A stretch of 64,000 nt of DNA. Origin: Phorcus lineatus. Taxonomy: Eukaryota > Mollusca > Gastropoda > Trochida > Trochidae. The DNA is taken from the NCBI GenBank assembly GCA_921293015.1, contig OV121084.1, positions 52,363,864 to 52,427,863 of the forward strand, written 5' to 3'. The notes below the pieces were generated by a model. It made no database searches, was not told the DNA's origin, and was given only the letters and a program-made list of their open reading frames with translations. A program made the position numbers and the translations under genes. Below, in pieces: positions 1-10,583 of the stretch. Numbering within the stretch: position 1 is the stretch's first letter; each line of letters opens with the position of its first letter.

Positions 1-1315
1 ATTCTATTTTCTCTTGGCACACCTGAATATCTACCAGTTTCAATGTATAATTCATGGGATGAGCAACGAAATCGGGTTAGGGCTACTCGAAATTTTGTTT
101 TACATTAAGTAGTTTTCAAAACATATATCAGATTTCCATTGATTGTAAAATAAACATTTAGTTGACAGATGCAATGATTCGGACCATGATTGTAAATACA
201 TATCTTTCATTCTTTGGGTAAATGATGAAATAAATTGGGTAGGGAATTGAATATTATCATCGTTCCATACATAACCATATCCCGTTTTGTTCAGCAATTC
301 TTTTAATGTCCGTCACCCAATTTCGTTTCCCATTTTCGTCGTACAGTTTCATCATTTCATAACACATTTTTGGGAATCTTATGACATGGCATTTTCTGTA
401 ATTTTAACCAGTATTTTATGGCTCTAATAGAGGAATATATAAATAAGGGATATCTACCTAATTCTCCATAAATCATAGTACTACAAGAACTCTCTTTTAC
501 CCCAAGAAATCCTTTGCATGCATATAGATGAACTCGTTCTATACTTTCATATTGTCTTAATCCCCATATTTCAGATCCATAAAGAAGAATTGGGCTAATC
601 TTGGTATCGAAAATTACACATCACCCAAATATCTCATATACTTATAAACTACTGCTTGCACTGATGTAAGTTTTGTGTGCTTTGACCAGGCAAGAGTGTT
701 AGAGAAATTTATGCCAAGGTATTTATAGACATTAGTTGTTTGAAGTAGGTTCCCTTGATAATACAATTTTTTCCATTTTAGATATTAGCCCACCTTTCTT
801 AAAGACGACGAGTTTTGTTTTTTCTCGATTTACCCTTAGTTTGTATTGATTTGAGAATTTCTCTAATTCATCTATTTGTTTCTGTAAACCGCCAATGGTA
901 CTAGAAAATAAAACAATATCGTCAGCAAAGAGTAACAGAAACAATTGTACCATTCCCGGATGAAGTTGAATCCCGTTCGTACATGTGTTTCTTATTTGAG
1001 TTGCCAATTCATTAATGAAAAACGAAAATAAAAACGGGCTTTAAATACAACCTTGTCTAACACCTAATTCACTAATAAATCAGACAATTCATTCTTACTT
1101 CTCACAGATACTTTAACACTCTCATATATACTATGTAACAGGTTATTCATTTTATTAATTACACCGTGAGCTTGCATAAGTCCCCATAGTTTCTGACGTT
1201 GCACAGAATCAAAAGCCTTGGAAAAATCAACAACGTCTTATGGAATCTATTATGGCTGCTTGGTTTTGATTCTACACTTGCATCAAGTATTTTATCGTCT
1301 AAGAGTTGTTCTGTT
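1..1315 (-). pseudogene. Degraded non-LTR retrotransposon reverse transcriptase (LINE fragment)
   Basis: Reading the minus strand from about 1260 downward gives the ordered core motifs of a LINE reverse transcriptase: VDFSKAFDSV (motif A, near 1205-1235), GVRQGC followed by SPFLF (motif B, near 1030-1060) and FADDIVLFSS (catalytic motif C, near 895-930). The thumb region follows (NREKTKLVVF, then NTLAWSKHTK). The tail near position 1-60 reads LTRFRCSSHELYIETGRYSG, typical of the C-terminal part of such ORF2 proteins. A stop codon replaces the residue after GVRQGC, and several stops and frame changes break the rest, so no protein is made. The copy runs off the left edge of the window. The clade (jockey/RTE/CR1-like) cannot be decided by eye. 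Confidence 0.85.
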
Positions 1316-1659
1316 GACGTTTAAAGATAATAATATGACATATGTGCAACTCAGCGTATGCTGCTTTTGTACGATTCAACCCTAAATTGTCCCTGACCCC
1401 TTGTCTCTCTGTTACAGCTTCGCTTAGTCGTGGGGATTTGATTTGCTAAACAGTAAGGTTAATGATAAGAAATAAAAATGTAGATGAAGTGGATATTTAA
1501 GTACCTTTTATAGAAAGAGACGAGACTTGAGATATGCATCCATGAAAAATAAACGGTTGAAATTTCACGGAAGAATGTTACTGAATGATGGAAGATCGGT
1601 ACTGAAAGGGGTGGTTCTTTTCTGTATTATAAACCGACCAACTAAAGGAGACAATACGA

Positions 1660-2075
1660 GACTTCTTGACTATGCCTAATTTTGTTTTTGGTGTCATTTG
1701 ATCAAAAGGTACTGAATTTTGATGAAAAGTATGATATCAAAGACGATCGGCCCATATGTGACAATATGAATGTATAAAAACGCGATGTTGAACAAGAATC
1801 ATATAATTATCAATTAGTCAAATGTAATCAAGGAAATGTATATATAGCATACAGAATGCCAGTTAATAGATTATTTGATAGATTGCATAATAAGTAATCA
1901 TGAAAGTTGGACGTGTGATTTCTGCTTAATGATTAAGTTGTTTATTTTCATCGTAAATTAGTAATTCTCATATATTTATAATTTGGGGCTGAATATATAT
2001 GATTTTTTTAAATCCAGTTGTCATATATGGTATTTAGATATGTGAATGTTATGAAAATCACGGAGTGTCTGTTTA
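1660..2075 (+). repeat. Very degraded copy of family A (TTAA-flanked short element)
   Basis: Isolated stretches match the better copies of family A in order: GGTGTCATTTGATC near 1690, TGACAATATGAA near 1758, and the terminal ATGAAAATCACGGAGTG near 2050. The intervening sequence has drifted too far to align by eye. It has the same orientation as the copies at 4.5 and 10.1 kb. Confidence 0.4.
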
Positions 2076-2081
2076 TCAACT

Positions 2082-2375
2082 TTATGATGTCACGCAAATA
2101 TTCCATCTCAGGATTAGTTCGACTGCTAGCCTTTCTGGACCTACCTCTGCAGACTTTTTCAGGGCAGCATCGTCTCGAAACTTGGTGTCGATTATCTTGA
2201 ATGACTCTGATTTCAAGCCAGTCATGAACGATTCCCTGCTAAAATCTTGGACCTCTTGGCTGTTCATGGTCTGATGGGAGGGTTTGTCCTCTTCTGTCCT
2301 CATTGTGTAACCTGTAACATTGGATAGACAAATGCTTGCAGTTAGGACTACGATCACAAAGTTGGAAACAGTCAT
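2082..2375 (-). CDS. Possible small secreted peptide, first exon or complete gene
   Basis: The frame opens with ATG and a clear signal peptide: MTVSNFVIVVLTASICLSN, hydrophobic from residue 5 to 18 with a likely cleavage near residues 18-22. A polar, charged segment without cysteines follows (EEDKPSHQTMNSQEVQDF, then KSESFKIIDTKF). Read straight through, the protein is 97 residues. A good splice donor (GTAGGT on the minus strand, 2139-2144) closes a 77-codon phase-0 exon at 2145-2375, so this may be only the first exon. No downstream exon was recognised. No family is recognised; a secreted peptide or prohormone is inference from the signal peptide alone. It sits between element debris and a minisatellite, so chance coding is possible. 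Confidence 0.4.
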   Translation of the reverse strand: MTVSNFVIVVLTASICLSNVTGYTMRTEEDKPSHQTMNSQEVQDFSRESFMTGLKSESFKIIDTKFRDDAALKKSAEVGPERLAVELILRWNICVTS

Positions 2376-2742
2376 TCTGAAATGAAGTTCAGGTCTGTTG
2401 TGGGAACTGCGTATTCGGGCTAATCTATTTGCCGTTAGTTATTCACTAACAAAGGAATTATTACGGATGGCCATGTGGGTCATATATCCAAGCACGGCTT
2501 ACGAGTCTCATACAAAGGTTTCATTAGAATCTATGTCGAAATGTCGCTTTCACTGATTAAAGAAATTGCTTATCATTAAGAATTGTTCCCATTGTTCAAT
2601 CTCATCATCTTCTAGAATGCCTATCAAAGAAGTCATAACGAGTCTCGTGTACAGGGTTTCCATCCACTTATTTGTTTTCTTATGATATAAACAGAAAGAT
2701 GTGATAAGATAAAAAAAAATGTTGTCTGGTGACTTGCGACTG

Positions 2743-3010
2743 TCTGCAAGACATTAAGGTAGAACGACACTGTCTGAAAGACATTTAGATAGAACGACAC
2801 TGTCTGCAAGACATTTAGGTAGAACGACACTCTCTGCAAGACATTTAGATAGAACGACACTGTCTGAAAGGCATTTAGGTAGAACCACGCCCTGCAGGAC
2901 GTTTAGGCAGAACCACACTCTCTGCAAGACATTTAGATAGAACGACACTGTCTGCAAGACATTTATATAGAACGACACGCTCTGCAAGACATTTAGATAG
3001 AAGGACACTG
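2743..3010. repeat. 30-bp minisatellite, about nine units
   Basis: About nine head-to-tail copies of a 30-base unit built around CTGCAAGACATTTAGGTAGA, with one unit of 28 bases. Because the unit is a multiple of three, the minus strand shows apparent open frames with a ten-residue repeat (VSFYLNVLQT type). These are a by-product of the repeat, not a gene. Confidence 0.9.
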
Positions 3011-3062
3011 TCCTCAATGTCACAGGGCATGTGGGAACCACTCTTGAATAGAAAAAAAGTAA

Positions 3063-3254
3063 TTATTGTTGTGGTAGGATGTGATAAAAGCATTCATATT
3101 CTCTTAAGCTTAGGGATATCTCTTCAACTGAATCGGTAGAGGGGCTGACTCTAACCCGGACGTCCATGGGAGGTGATCTCAGAATCACTTCTGTTACATT
3201 AGCGTCCAACGTGGAAAATTTTGTAACGGGAACAGACACAATGTTCAGTTTCAA
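3063..3254 (-). other. Exon-like open stretch, unassigned
   Basis: A 63-codon minus-strand frame with balanced composition (for example SVPVTKFSTLDANVTEV, then SPSTDSVEEISLSLREYECF) lies just downstream of a plausible acceptor (TTCTTCATTTAG, near 3266-3277). It has no ATG at its start. It may be a last exon ending at the TAA at 3063-3065, or chance. No homology is recognised. Confidence 0.2.
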
Positions 3255-3468
3255 ACAACGCCGCTAAATGAAGAAATGTCGATTTTTGACTTTCATGTAT
3301 ATGTATGTCTACTCCATCAACTGCTCCATTTGTTAAATAGCTAACGTCGGGAAAAAGGGAGAATTGATGAAGTGTCCGGAATGAAGGAGCTTTTAAAATG
3401 ACACAGAGTATGTCTCATGATTTTGATGTGGCTTTTGTGAGAGCCAGTATACCTTCTCATCGGCTAAT

Positions 3469-3516
3469 GTGTGGTTCTATCTAAATGTCTTGCAGAGAGT
3501 GTGGTTCTACCAAAAA
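3469..3516. repeat. Inverted single unit of the 30-bp minisatellite
   Basis: Contains the reverse complement of the minisatellite unit at 2743-3010 (CTAAATGTCTTGCAGAGAGTG), about 460 bases away and in the opposite orientation. Confidence 0.7.
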
Positions 3517-3539
3517 ATGTCAATATTATCATATTTTTT

Positions 3540-3905
3540 GTTTTCTATGATAATCAGAAACAGCCCTATAAATGTTAATGATTCGAAGTTCCGTGTCCAA
3601 TTAACGTGTATATTAGACAAATGACATACTTTACCCAAATAGCCAATGTGTGTCTTTCAGTCTGCTGTAATTAAGTTTCCAAGATTACGTTTGAGTCATT
3701 GGCCACTGTCCGGTTCCGATCCCAAATCAAGACTTTAACCCGTTAATTGTCACTATACTGAACTGATAAGCTTTAGCATTCTGCTTTCTGAAATTCTGAA
3801 ACAACCATTTCTTCTCGATAAACCAACACCATACTTCTCGGTAATAAAACGCTATTATAAAGTTTGACATATCCAACTCCAACAACATACGATATGTCCC
3901 TTTAG
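3540..3905 (-). repeat. Degraded copy of family A
   Basis: Ordered matches to the intact copies in reverse orientation: AAACAGCCCTATAAATG, CCACTGTCCGGTTCCGAT, TTGTCACTATACTG, and near the end CATATCCAACTCCAACAACATA. The copy has both substitutions and deletions and its termini are poorly preserved. Confidence 0.55.
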
Positions 3906-3974
3906 AAAACATTTTGCATGGACTAAACTTTCGTGGAACCTTTTCCGTTTTCAAAATTATTTAAAGTGGTTGAC

Positions 3975-3975
<1 letters not shown>

Positions 3976-4005
<30 letters not shown>
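3976..4005. repeat. Poly-C homopolymer, 30 bases
   Basis: Thirty consecutive C on the + strand, followed by an A-rich tract (AACAAAAAAACCCC). Such runs are prone to sequencing and assembly error, so the exact length is uncertain. Confidence 0.95.
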
Positions 4006-4007
<2 letters not shown>

Positions 4008-4531
4008 CAAAAAAACCCCAACAAAACAAAACGAAACAAAAACACATTCACTCACATCGTATATTACATGTGTATAATGACGGAGCTACCTGTGAAAGGA
4101 GAGAGTGATATCAAAAATTTTAATTAAGGCTGATACCCGTGAGAAATTCTTGTTTATGACAGACAGACGTGCGAAAAGTCATTACTTTTGTTCCCGAAAA
4201 TCAATTTGTAAAAAAGAAATATTAACATTCCCCAAAACAGTCAGTGATTAGGTAAGTTTCACACGTAATGTTATCTACGGAATCGTCACAGGGCCATAAT
4301 TTTGTATATAACATTTCATGGATTACATTCACTATAGTCTACAATGAGACTACCGTTACATGTGTACAATTTATCCATATACATAACACATTCTCGTTAA
4401 CAGGTCTTTTAACGGTGTGGAGCTTTTACAAAATGGAAAATACATAGTTACATATGCTACAGCTTTGACAATGTACAGTGGATTTTTTATCAATATGCAA
4501 ATGGCAAGTGGCCTGGTTAGTTTGATAAGCC

Positions 4532-5006
4532 TTAAAGAGTCACTCCGTGAGTTGTTGGAGTCATATATGCTAAACTTAATCAATGGTGTCATTTGATCGC
4601 GAAGTATCGACTGTTACCAAAACGACATATTTGAAAGCTTATTGGTTTTTTACAGTGACAATATCAAGGTAGAACGTCGCAATTATGATCGAAAACCGGA
4701 CAGTGGCGCGCGTCAAATAGTCAAACGTAATTTTGGAGACTTATCTAAAACAGGTAGGGCAGTTAGGAGTTGATAGCGTTTGTTAGGTTATATAACTAGT
4801 ATCCATGTATATTGGACGTGATATCTACACCTCTGTGCATTTATCAGGCTGTTTTTAGATTTTCATGGAAAACCAGTATTTGTTATTTATAATGTCTTTT
4901 GGACATGAAAAGTTAAGATGTTTTGATTTTATATCACCACATATGACATTTAGGTTCATATCAAAGGTAAATAATATGTTATGAAAATAACGGAGTGGCT
5001 GTTTAA
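4532..5006 (+). mobile_element. Family A short TTAA-flanked element, copy 1 (475 bp)
   Basis: Begins TTAAAGAGTCACTCCGTGA and ends with the inverted counterpart (AACGGAGTGGCTGTTTAA). TTAA at both ends is consistent with a TTAA target site, as in piggyBac-type transposons. It holds no coding sequence. Internal landmarks shared with the other copies are GGTGTCATTTGATC, AAACCGGACAGTGGCGCGCG and TATACTAGT-like blocks. Non-autonomous transposon is inferred from the inverted ends and multiple copies. Confidence 0.85.
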
Positions 5007-5071
5007 TGCACTATTTATGAGGGATTAAGATTTGAAAAATTACAGTGGCCTCTTCCTGGTCGGTCAAAGTC

Positions 5072-5486
5072 CGCATAGGACACACACATCTCACTCATTC
5101 ATATCTTTTAAAGGGGGAAGACCCTCCTGTGTGTATTCCCTGTCAGTGTCCACTTACAGTTAAGCACATCCTGTGCGAATGCTGGGACACTGCACAAGTA
5201 AGGGAAACATTTTACACAAATGTTTCAATTTCACAACTTTTTAATCAAATCGGTGAACACCGCATTTTATCCTTTCTAAAAGAAATCAATCTATTTGATA
5301 AGCTGTAAAATTTTATACACAATATATCAGCTTTTAACCAACTCTGTGATATTTTGCTGATGTTTTTACAGCCTTCGTGCTGTATCATGTTTTTGCTTTT
5401 GCAATCAATTTCATTTCATTAAATCTCACGCCGCTAATGGCTGAAATATTGCTCAAGCGGCGTTAAACAATAACTCACTCACTCAC
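5072..5486 (+). pseudogene. 5'-truncated LINE 3' end with 12-bp target-site duplication
   Basis: An 80-residue open stretch ends a LINE ORF2. RIGHTHLTHSYLLKG is followed by the C-x2-C ... H-x3-C motif (CIPCQCPLTVKHILCEC), the usual cysteine-rich C-terminus of jockey/RTE-like elements. It ends at the stop at 5306-5308. A 3' UTR follows, ending in GGCGTTAAACAATAACTCAC and a short ACTC array. The insertion is bounded by TCGGTCAAAGTC at 5060-5071 and again at 5487-5498, a clean 12-bp duplication that marks retrotransposition of a truncated copy. Confidence 0.85.
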
Positions 5487-5498
5487 TCGGTCAAAGTC

Positions 5499-7720
5499 AG
5501 TGAATAGATCTCTTGTGCACAGTTGCCATTTCCTGTAAACATGTAATTTCTATGAGTATATGCATTTGTGCTTTTAGAAGAGCGTCTTTATATGAGGTTA
5601 GATTTAGTCAAAACTACCCATTAAGTGTTAACCTCTTTGTTAACGACATAAAAACCTGTGTCGAAACGTCGCATGTGAATAAAGAAGTTGTTATCCATAT
5701 ATTTCTCTCGATTCTCTCCATCGAGATACAAAAATTTATGTAGCATTACTATCAACGCATTTTAAATACTTTAAAGTTTTAGTCTTGTTAGATGGAAGTA
5801 CAATAAATACGTATGTGATCATTTCTTTTCTTACTCAATGTTTTTATATACAGAGTCACTCCACTAACGTCATTTTTTAATATTAAATGGAGTTTTTAGA
5901 TTATTCACAGCAAGAAATAGTACTTTAAGTTTCAAAACTACATAATAAGGAAGTATTTAGTCTATGTCAACACCACCTCAAATAAGTTAGACTTTGGACA
6001 GGTGCATTCTTTCAGCGTTTTGCTGATATCAATGCTTATTACAATAGTTTAAATTTCTATATTGCGAACAAAGCCATTGTAGTTTGATAACAGAATTATA
6101 AACGATTTTTTATTGATAATATTGCTTTCTCTTGTAGTCAGGGGGCAGTAACACAGAGTAAGTTACACTTTATTTTGTAACAAATATTACATCTATTCTC
6201 TCTCAAAACAGTCTGTTATAAGGTATAGTTTTTTCTGGTTTTTACTAAAAAGCGAACTATTTCTGGATATTGAAGTTGACCTTATTAGTAAGCCGTCCTT
6301 CAAATGTTGACTCGTGACCATAAGTTGAGACATAATCGTTTTAAACAGTGGTTGCCAACTATTACTCATTTACCCCTTAGCAACGAGCAAAGTTTAACAT
6401 TTAAAGGAGAGAAATGTGCTTATCACGCTATATGATTTGCAAGGATCCATTTGTGTACGCATCCTACTGCGCATGTCACTGTGCCCCACTCCTAAAGCGA
6501 AATCAGAGGGGAAAGGTAGGTGTATCTTGTAGATTTTAAAAAGTTTTGTAAATTGTATTGGTCTTTTGGTATGCACACAGGAACCAGGTGGATGTAGCAG
6601 TTAAAATCTTAAAAGGTTAGATGAATATATAGTAGTCTTAAACACATGTGACGAGAGCTTTCTATATAAATCAGTAAAAACTTATGTCAAACGGTAATTT
6701 GTTAACATAAGATATGATTATTTTCTCATAGTTGACATCAGTTGCCAAATTACCGTTTTACGTTACTAAAAAATTATGTCAAAACGTTGCAAGATAATAT
6801 TTATTGTCATGCTTATAATGAATATATATATATATATATGTCCTAGTTCAACATTTGATCAAATTCTACCACATACATCTATAGATATGTTTATTTAGGT
6901 AAACTGTTATCCTTCATCAACTGTTTGACCTAGGACGTATTAATCAGTTAATATCGTTAAAAAACCCATAGGCCTGCGGTTGTTCCGGAAACGGAAAGGT
7001 TTGATATGTTGGCTGCGATACAGTTTAATGTAAACACGATTCTCGAACATGAGTCGGCCTAACATACTTCAATATTTTACTGTCTCGATTTAATGGAATT
7101 ATGGTAAGAAGCAATATCATGGGCGCAGCTACATATGTACATATACGCAACGTACTCAGTTGAGTACACTTTTTTTCTCAAATTTTCATAAAGGAAATAA
7201 ATTATAAAAACATGAAATATAATACATAAACCCAACTGAAATCTTCGTTTGTATGTTTGATTAAAATAGAAGCTGAAAATGGAATAAAGCGACATGGTTC
7301 ATCTCTCACATTTCTCACGTGGTAAGCATTGTAAAAATCATGCTGTAGAATCACGAAATGTCCTTATTTGGCGGGTCCTTCTCGGTATGCATATGTTTTC
7401 CGAAAATTTGGTTTCTTTTCCCGAGGAAAGACGATAAAGAAATGCAAAATATATGTACACGCAGTCTTAACAGCCTATGCACACGATTGGCGTATTGGAT
7501 TTCGCCCTTTTGCAAGTGTCCCAAATAACCTAAATCGTCTTAAAAAGACGCTGTCTATGTGGTTGGAGTCACAAATGTCGCTCTTTTGGTATTGGCGTAA
7601 TTTTAAAGTGAATTACCGAGTGTTGTTGAATGCATCATCTTAACAAAACATTTAAAAAAGAAATAATCGCGATTAGATGCCGATTTTAAGCCAAATCTTA
7701 ACTAGAATGAAGGACAAGCG
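5499..7720. other. Non-coding, AT-rich stretch
   Basis: No coding exon is seen. It contains one copy of a recurring motif (CGAAACGTCGCA then AATAAAGAAGTTG, near 5659-5695) and a TA dinucleotide run near 6824-6839. Confidence 0.6.
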
Positions 7721-8337
7721 TTAAACGCACTAGTGCACACCAATATTTCTTTAACACAACGAATGCACAGATACTGCATATCTCTCGATATTATTCAAGA
7801 ACCTCACTCAAATAATCTACCTCGTAAGTTATTTAACGAATATTTACGTAGTTGATTTTTAAAGACCGGAAATATTTAATGTTACGTTACAATAAATCCG
7901 CATGAACTATGATATCGGAAATATTAAAATTTTGCTTATAACCAAAAAAGCGGAAACTGCAGCCGCTTTGGTCAATCTAATAGCAATGCTAATGCTGTGT
8001 TATTAAGTCGGTTTATTTACAACATTGCTTTCATAAAACATAATTCATTATTTGTTCTCAGTTCAGAGTTTAGGTAAATTCAACAGCTGCACATAATAAG
8101 TGTTCAGCCGCTTTCAACTGTCTCTAATTTATCCGTTTTGTGCACAGCTAACCTTAGATTTGTTATATATCCAAGCCGACAGCGGCTGTCTAAACTTTTT
8201 CATTGTTGATTGCAGGTCAATTGTAAAGAATTTTAAGTATTTCATTGCATCGATAGAAAGTTTAAGTGATTGCATAAGTCCTCTTAAACCTTAAAATAGC
8301 CAATTTAAACCGTAAAAGCGTGCACTAGTGCCTTTAA
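7721..8337 (+). mobile_element. Family B TTAA-flanked element, copy 1 (about 617 bp)
   Basis: The left end is TTAAACGCACTAGTGCAC. The right end is the inverse (GTGCACTAGTGCCTTTAA). Both are flanked by TTAA and contain the palindrome CACTAGTG. A second full copy in the opposite orientation lies at 51324-51953 and a partial copy at 48544-48756. No long coding frame is present, so it is probably non-autonomous. Confidence 0.85.
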
Positions 8338-9393
8338 AATAAGTCAAGACATAATAGTTTGCTATGTGAATTTTCTTGAACATGTACAAAGAACAAAGAG
8401 TTAAGCAACTCATGAAAGAAACAAAGGTTTCAAACTGAAAAAAAACTTCAAGTGAATTGTATAATTAATTATCGTTACGTTTGTTATATTATATGTTATT
8501 TACAAAAATGTCAAATAAATTTATTTCCTCAAATAATTTCAAAATATCAATCTGACATTTCCATTTTCATGTAAATTTTATTAGGTATTGAAACTAGGTG
8601 TATTTCAATCAATGGAAAATAATTATAAATATGACTGAAACATCGTTACACCATTTCATTAGAAACAAACTCGTGTCTGAATTAATTTAAGTCGATGTTT
8701 TTCTGAAAAAGACCGCCCTTTAACAGCTCATTTCAAAAGTTTTTTTGGAAACTCATTAAGCGAGATAAAACCATTTTCAATTGACCATTTTCCGTATTTC
8801 GCCATATGTTAAAGATGCATATATGCATTTAAGTCCAAGTGGGTGCTTTCGATTTACAATATTTTGGTTTACTTTCACATGTATAAATTAGAGATGTCAT
8901 TAAAATCCAATGGCGTCAAAACACCAGAATTGTTTGGACGACCATAAAGCAGCACCATACCCCTGGATCATGACTGAAATTACTAGTACGTTTTCTTTTT
9001 CAAAAATACATTTCTATCAAATACACGCTAAAATAATAATCATATAAACATGTCGTTTGTCAGCCTGTTGAAAATTATTCCTTTTGCACATTAGTTTTCG
9101 TCGACACTGCCACGCTGAAATACCGTTTGTCAGGTACCCATTTATTAAGCTTGGTGAACTAAATGCAATGTGGATGCAAAGCACCCATATGTGGCTCGGG
9201 CACTGCGCGACATTGATTGAGAACATTCTTTAAAACCCTAGCTACGCCCCTGTTATGTTATATGCATTTTGATAAAAAACATTATTGGAAATGCCCTGAA
9301 TACTTTAACACAGAGGCCTCTTGACTTAATTGTCAGTTTTACCACATGTCATTAAAACACTGACATTATTTAACAAGTTTCAGACTCTTCGCC
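8338..9393. other. Non-coding stretch upstream of the first DM9 gene
   Basis: AT-rich, no recognised repeat or exon. A possible splice acceptor (AACAAGTTTCAG, ending near 9383) just before the ATG of the DM9 gene suggests that its 5' UTR may be spliced. Confidence 0.5.
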
Positions 9394-9819
9394 ATGAGCT
9401 ATTGCTACGTCAGGAACCAATATGGACAACCAAGCAATGCTGTAAGTTTCGGTTGTCAGAACGACGGAGGCGGCCGGTTATGGTCCGCCATTGCGCACAC
9501 TCAGTACGGACCTATTGGTGCCAAGGCAACACGGGATACCTGCTACTACCCTTTTGGCGGGAAAGAGCACGTGACCAAGGACTTCTCCTGGCTGACGGCA
9601 CCGGAAGGAGTGGTGGTTCCGGTGAAGAACAAGGGGTCGCCGCCACCTAAAGCAGTCAGTCTTGGTCGTCAAGCCAACGACAACACGGAATACTACGCTG
9701 CCGTAGCTATCTGCGATTACGGCCTCATTCCGGGGAAGGCAGGCGGTAACACGTGTTGGTACGCATTCGGGGGAGTTGAGCACGTGACATCCGACTTCCT
9801 GTGGCTCGTACACATCTAA
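9394..9819 (+). CDS. DM9-repeat (DUF3421-type) protein, copy 1, 141 aa
   Basis: A single-exon gene starting at an ATG (MSYCYVRNQYGQP) and ending at TAA. It is two DM9-type repeats, roughly residues 14-68 and 82-140. Each runs from an AVS-GxQ stretch (AVSFGCQNDGGG; AVSLGRQANDNTEYY) through a YGPIGAKA or YGLIPGKAGGNTC core to FGG-EHVT-DF-WL. DM9 proteins of molluscs are cytosolic or secreted lectin-like recognition proteins, with mannose binding shown for some oyster members. Ligand binding here is inference. There is no signal peptide and no membrane segment. GC content is clearly higher than the surroundings. A close paralogue lies at 12868-13311. The length and domain pair fit known two-repeat members. 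Confidence 0.88.
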   Translation: MSYCYVRNQYGQPSNAVSFGCQNDGGGRLWSAIAHTQYGPIGAKATRDTCYYPFGGKEHVTKDFSWLTAPEGVVVPVKNKGSPPPKAVSLGRQANDNTEYYAAVAICDYGLIPGKAGGNTCWYAFGGVEHVTSDFLWLVHI

Positions 9820-9908
9820 AATATTTCTTTGTTGATACTGGCTCAGAGACGTTGAGCTTTGCTATAGCTTGAAAATATTCTGTAATGATTTATCCATGAA
9901 CTATCTTT

Positions 9909-9914
9909 AATAAA
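9909..9914 (+). promoter_or_regulatory. Candidate polyadenylation signal
   Basis: AATAAA about 90 bases after the stop codon of the first DM9 gene, on the same strand. Confidence 0.5.
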
Positions 9915-10105
9915 TTGCTAATTTTGGTTATCCTTTGGGTTCACAGTTGTATAATGTGTTTGTTTCATTACCTTTTTTTAGACTATAAACAAACGTCTGT
10001 TTACTGAATTTTTCAACCTAACCGATACATCAACTTGAAAATATGATTGGTGAATGAAACTCGACTGTTCTTAACAATTTGGTTTCGATGTCATATAAAG
10101 AAAAC

Positions 10106-10583
10106 TTAAAGAGCCACTCCGTGAGTTGTTGGAGTCATATATGCCAAACTTAATCAATGGTGTCACATGATTGTGAAGTATCGACTGTTACCAAAAAGAC
10201 ACATTTTAAAGCTTATTGGGTTTTTTGCAGTGACAATATGAAGGTAGAACGTCGCCTTTATGATCGAAAACTGGACAGTAGCGCGCTTTAAATAGTCAAA
10301 CGTAATTTTGGAGACTTATCTAAAACACCCGGGAAGGCAGTTAGGAGGTGATAGTGTTTGTTAGGTTATATAACTAGTATCTATGTATATTGGACGTGCT
10401 ATCTACACCTCTGTGCAATTATAAGGCTGTTTTTAGATTTTCATGGAAAACCAGTATTTTACATGTAAATGTCTTTTGCACATGAAAAGTTAAGATGTTT
10501 TGTTTTTATATCACCACATATGACATTTAGGTTCGCATCAAAGGTAAATAATATGTCATGAAAATCACGGAGTGACTCTTTAA
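10106..10583 (+). mobile_element. Family A element, copy 2 (478 bp, full length)
   Basis: TTAAAGAGCCACTCCGTGA at the left and TCACGGAGTGACTCTTTAA at the right form a near-perfect 19-bp inverted pair including TTAA. The body aligns along its length with copy 1 and, reversed, with the copy at 49443-49920, which has the same length. No coding sequence. It lies between the two DM9 genes. Confidence 0.9.

Noticed and set aside
2633-3041. Minus-strand frames with a ten-residue repeat (VSFYLNVLQT), resembling a repetitive structural protein
   Set aside because: The DNA is a 30-bp minisatellite and all repeats in a multiple of three keep frames open; there are no splice signals or codon bias.
5821-5930. 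Further family A fragment (CAGAGTCACTCCACTAACG)
   Set aside because: Only a dozen bases match and no internal landmark follows.
7368-7643. 91-residue + strand frame
   Set aside because: Starts with TTG rather than ATG, no splice sites, AT-rich codons and no recognisable motif.
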